In this document: positions 61,371 through 64,000 of the stretch, piece after piece | Layout: every line of letters starts with the position of its first letter | How positions within the stretch are numbered: position 1 is the stretch's first letter | DNA from: Clostridiaceae bacterium | GTDB lineage: Bacteria > Bacillota > Clostridia > Lachnospirales > Lachnospiraceae | Direction: 5' to 3' | Assembly (NCBI GenBank): GCA_902363735.1 | Contig: CABJBA010000001.1 | Location: 992,001-1,056,000 of the forward strand | DNA length: 64,000 nucleotides | Notes under the pieces: model-generated | Databases searched by the model: none | The model's input: the letters and a program-made list of their open reading frames with translations, nothing else | What the model was told of the DNA's origin: nothing | Program-made: the position numbers and the translations under genes

Positions 61371-63068
61371 ATGGGTAAACGAGTTCTTATTGTCGGAGGT
61401 GTTGCAGGAGGTGCGTCCGCCGCAGCCAGAATCAGACGCCTGGATGCAGATGCATTTATAACCATATTTGAGCGGGGAGAGCATGTATCCTTCTCCAACT
61501 GCTCACTTCCTTATTATTTAAGCAGGACCGTGGAGCATAAGGACCATCTTGTGCTGATGACACCGGAAGGATTTAAGAATTCCTATGATATTGAGGTACG
61601 TGTTAACAGTGAGGTGTGCGGCATTGACCCCACTCTCAGAAAAATACACATCAAAAACAGTGTATCCGGCCAGGAATATGAAGAATCATATGATGAACTG
61701 GTGCTTTCGCCGGGGTCCTCTCCTATCCGTCCAAAATCAATCGAAGGAGTGTCTCTTCCTCATGTATTTACAGTGCGAAATGTAAGTGATATTACAAAGC
61801 TGGATCAATATGTTGCCAGAGAAGAAATCCGCAGTGTAGTTGTAATCGGCGGCGGTTTTATAGGCCTGGAGGTGGCCGAAAATCTAAAAGCAGCAGGAAA
61901 GCAAGTATCCGTGGCAGAGGCTGCCAGCCAGGTCATGGCACCTTTTGACTATGACATGAGCCAGATTCTGCAAAAAGAACTTTATGACCAGGGCGTGGAA
62001 TTGGCTGTAAGTGACGGTGTTAAGACCATCACCAAGGACAAGGTAATCTTAAACTCAGGCAGGGAATTGCCCTGTGACGCAGTGGTTCTCTCCATCGGTG
62101 TACTGCCGGAGACAGAGCTGGCAAAGAAGGCCGGTCTGGAAATCGGTGAGACCGGCGCAATCAAGGTAACACCGGATTATCGCACAAGCGACTCCCATAT
62201 TTATGCAGTAGGCGATGCCATCGAAGTCTACCAGCGTCTGACTCACAAACCAGGCAAACTGCCCCTGGCCGGTCCGGCTCTGCGCCAGGCAAGAGCAGCC
62301 GCTGATGCCATGTATGGAATTTCCACCAAAAATAATGGAGTTATTGGCTCCTGCGCTGTCAGGTTGTTTGAGTTAAACGCTGCTGCCACAGGCCTTAATG
62401 AAAGAGCTGCAAATGAAAATAATATACCATGCGATTCGGTCTACACCATGGCAATGGATAAGGTAGGCCTGATGCCCGGCAGTTCTCCCATACACTTTAA
62501 GCTTGTATTCGAGGTGCCCACCGGAAGGATTCTGGGAGCACAGGCCATCGGCAAAGGCAATGTGGACAAACGGATCGATGTTATTGCAACCCTTATTGCC
62601 ATGAACGGGACAATGGAGGACTTAAAGGAACTGGAACTCTGCTACTCACCGGTATTTGGCACTGCAAGAGATGTAGTTAATCTGGCTGCACTGGTGGCAC
62701 TCAATGTTCTGCACGGTGTATTTATACAAGTTCATGTCAGTGAAGTTCGGAAACTGGTAGAGAGCCAAGCATGTATTATCGATGTAAGAAACCGTGATGA
62801 ATTTGAGAAGGGACATCTCATTGGAGCCGTGAATATTCCATTAGGTGAATTAAGACAGCGTATATCAGAAATTCCTCATGACAGGCCAGTATATCTGCAC
62901 TGCCGGACCAGTCAGAGAAGCTATAATGCATCTATGGCATTAAAGGGGCGGGGATTTGACAATATCATTAACATTTCCGGTTCTTTCCTGGGAATCAGTT
63001 TTTACGAATATTTTACAGATATGACTACAGGACGGAAGAAGATACTTACAGAATATAATTTTCTTTAA
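61371..63068 (+). CDS. CoA-disulfide reductase-like flavoprotein with rhodanese domain
   Basis: A 565-residue fusion. Residues 1-450 are a pyridine-nucleotide-disulfide reductase with GGVAGGASAAARIRR (FAD), the redox Cys in FSNCSLPYY (about residue 43), and GGGFIGLEVAENL (NADH). Residues 465-560 are a rhodanese domain with Cys in LHCRTSQRS. Homologues reduce CoA disulfide, polysulfide or CoA-persulfide. Placed after a cysteine lyase and a cystine importer, it would deal with persulfides formed from cystine cleavage. Confidence 0.93.
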   Translation: MGKRVLIVGGVAGGASAAARIRRLDADAFITIFERGEHVSFSNCSLPYYLSRTVEHKDHLVLMTPEGFKNSYDIEVRVNSEVCGIDPTLRKIHIKNSVSGQEYEESYDELVLSPGSSPIRPKSIEGVSLPHVFTVRNVSDITKLDQYVAREEIRSVVVIGGGFIGLEVAENLKAAGKQVSVAEAASQVMAPFDYDMSQILQKELYDQGVELAVSDGVKTITKDKVILNSGRELPCDAVVLSIGVLPETELAKKAGLEIGETGAIKVTPDYRTSDSHIYAVGDAIEVYQRLTHKPGKLPLAGPALRQARAAADAMYGISTKNNGVIGSCAVRLFELNAAATGLNERAANENNIPCDSVYTMAMDKVGLMPGSSPIHFKLVFEVPTGRILGAQAIGKGNVDKRIDVIATLIAMNGTMEDLKELELCYSPVFGTARDVVNLAALVALNVLHGVFIQVHVSEVRKLVESQACIIDVRNRDEFEKGHLIGAVNIPLGELRQRISEIPHDRPVYLHCRTSQRSYNASMALKGRGFDNIINISGSFLGISFYEYFTDMTTGRKKILTEYNFL

Positions 63069-63084
63069 TAGTCATTTACAGAGA

Positions 63085-63128
63085 CAGACGGTATGACCTG
63101 GAAAGAGGGCATACCGTCTGTTTTTTTT
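63085..63128 (+). terminator. intrinsic terminator of the cystine operon
   Basis: An 11-bp stem (CAGACGGTATG with CATACCGTCTG, 14-base loop) is followed by TTTTTTTT. Confidence 0.93.
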
Positions 63129-63162
63129 GACCATGCTCAGCTGTTTATGGCGGAATATGGTA

Positions 63163-64000
63163 TCAACTTTCTTCCCGGGTCTGGGAATCCGCCCACTGAT
63201 CCAGTTTCTGCATCAGTTCCCAAGCGGTAAATCCACCCCTCTGTGCCACCATATCTAAAGTTGCGATATTAGCCATTGCCTTAAAAGCAATCGGATTTGT
63301 CAGCTTTTTATACTGAGGAGATAAGGTAGGAAGCCAGCTGCGGAGTGCAGGATACCTCTTTATCACTTCTCCAATAGTTGTCCCCGGAGTAAACCCATGA
63401 GAACTCTCATAAGAAGCTTCAGAACCAGTATCAGCCTTTGCATTTTCATGGTCCCTGGAATCCCAGGACAGAAGCCGCTGGCTTCCCTCCAGGCTCCGGA
63501 TATGGGTGGCATCCTGCATCATCTCCAGCACTCCCTTAAAATTCCCCTCATCATCCCGAACAGCAGTATAATAGATGTAGATAAATTTTCCGTTCATCTC
63601 CAGCCAGAATTCCGCTTCATCCTCCCGTCCCTCCCGGAATGCCCGGATGATTTCCTCCACCGTATGAACACTTTCACGGGGATGACAATTTTTAACGTCA
63701 CGTCCGATCACTCCCGGACTGCGCGGAAATACTCTGTGCTTGGTATCGCTGTAAAACCTCACCAGCTCATTTTCATCCACATAGGAAAGATCTATAGGCA
63801 AATGGCGGAAAATCAGGTTAATCTGTTCCAGAGTCAGTTTTCCCTGGCGCACATCCATTTCCCCTGATGCCCCACTCATTCCATGCTTTTGAAGCAATTG
63901 TTGCAAGTCTTTCATAAATCCGGACTCTGCAGGCTCAGGTTTCGGTGAATTTGTCTTTTTAGATACCACCCCAGCCTGAGGCGGAGGATCAATCAGGCAA
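63163..64000 (-). CDS. DUF438/PAS-domain protein, 5' end outside the window
   Basis: At least 279 residues, open to the window edge: the reading frame continues upstream of an internal GTG at 63969 without a stop. The visible part has a PAS domain (LPIDLSYVDENELVRFYSDTKHRVFPRS, then VIGRDVKNCHP and MNGKFIYIYYTAVRDDEGNF) as in the C-terminal half of DUF438 proteins, and a DUF1858-like ending (TIGEVIKRYPALRSWLPTLSP). DUF438 proteins are usually about 400-500 residues with an N-terminal haemerythrin-like part, which would lie outside. The PAS part suggests sensing of a ligand or redox signal. Confidence 0.8.
   Translation of the reverse strand, partial: CLIDPPPQAGVVSKKTNSPKPEPAESGFMKDLQQLLQKHGMSGASGEMDVRQGKLTLEQINLIFRHLPIDLSYVDENELVRFYSDTKHRVFPRSPGVIGRDVKNCHPRESVHTVEEIIRAFREGREDEAEFWLEMNGKFIYIYYTAVRDDEGNFKGVLEMMQDATHIRSLEGSQRLLSWDSRDHENAKADTGSEASYESSHGFTPGTTIGEVIKRYPALRSWLPTLSPQYKKLTNPIAFKAMANIATLDMVAQRGGFTAWELMQKLDQWADSQTREES

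Noticed and set aside
1..64000. tRNA, rRNA or CRISPR arrays
   Set aside because: No cloverleaf signatures, rRNA conserved segments or regularly spaced short repeats were noticed on reading; a program could confirm.

Overview
The window is a 64 kb stretch of a low-to-moderate GC, Gram-positive anaerobe, most likely a member of the Clostridia (Lachnospiraceae-like). This is inferred from strong AGGAGG ribosome-binding sites, sigma-A promoters, many intrinsic terminators, a ribD-ribE-ribBA-ribH operon under an FMN riboswitch, a yjdF gene with a structured leader, ECF-type uptake genes, a CD3324-type small protein and a sortase-anchored repeat protein. It is chromosomal accessory and housekeeping sequence. 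I see no phage, plasmid or CRISPR module, no rRNA and no tRNA.

Layout. 1-2 kb: HxlR regulator, a 5'-truncated aminoglycoside-phosphotransferase-like remnant and a flavodoxin-fold reductase. 2-6.6 kb: AraC regulator divergent from a heterodimeric ABC exporter pair. 6.8-8.8 kb: YbhB/PEBP protein, saccharopine-dehydrogenase-like protein, PNPOx-fold protein. 9.1-12.4 kb: a surface protein with six 78-residue InlB-type repeats, then an AP2-domain protein with three cysteine-rich repeats. 12.8-21.7 kb (all minus): SDR, epimerase, a small membrane protein, ribH-ribBA-ribE-ribD with FMN riboswitch, a paralogue of the membrane protein, and an OmpR-type two-component pair. 22-28 kb: XRE regulator, yjdF, TetR plus P1B ATPase, GNAT, SF0329-type protein, UppP. 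28.3-33.8 kb: LemA/DUF3137/membrane-protein operon, GyrI-like protein, ceramidase-like protein, CD3324-type protein. 34-37.9 kb: a chemoreceptor gene next to a tyrosine recombinase that lies inside a 24-bp inverted repeat pair. 37.9-47.7 kb (all minus): ASCH-like protein, amidohydrolase, ECF transporter (A, T, S), TetR, second ABC exporter pair, second TetR. 47.8-52.4 kb: P1B ATPase and CsoR with three matching operators, HD-GYP and diiron-type beta-lactamase-fold proteins, PNPOx-fold protein. 52.6-64 kb: PEP/pyruvate-binding-domain protein, phosphate transporter with its DUF47 partner, YaaA, a MarR-regulated cystine/cysteine sulfur operon, and the 3' part of a DUF438/PAS protein.

Most interesting signal. 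The recombinase gene and one perfect sigma-A promoter (TTGACA-17-TATAAT) are together enclosed by two near-identical 24-bp inverted repeats (36310-36333 and 37733-37756). The promoter now points outward into a strong terminator. If the segment inverted, the same promoter would read into the chemoreceptor gene at 36157. This is the layout of the Salmonella H switch (recombinase inside the invertible segment, outward promoter) but with a tyrosine recombinase and a chemoreceptor as output. The recombinase has His where the first catalytic Arg is expected, so the switch may be locked here. Other notable points are a shared palindromic operator upstream of both the ABC pair and the ECF operon, a yjdF leader that can sequester its own ribosome-binding site, two tandem terminators between the FMN riboswitch and ribD, and a perfect palindrome over the start site of the cystine operon.
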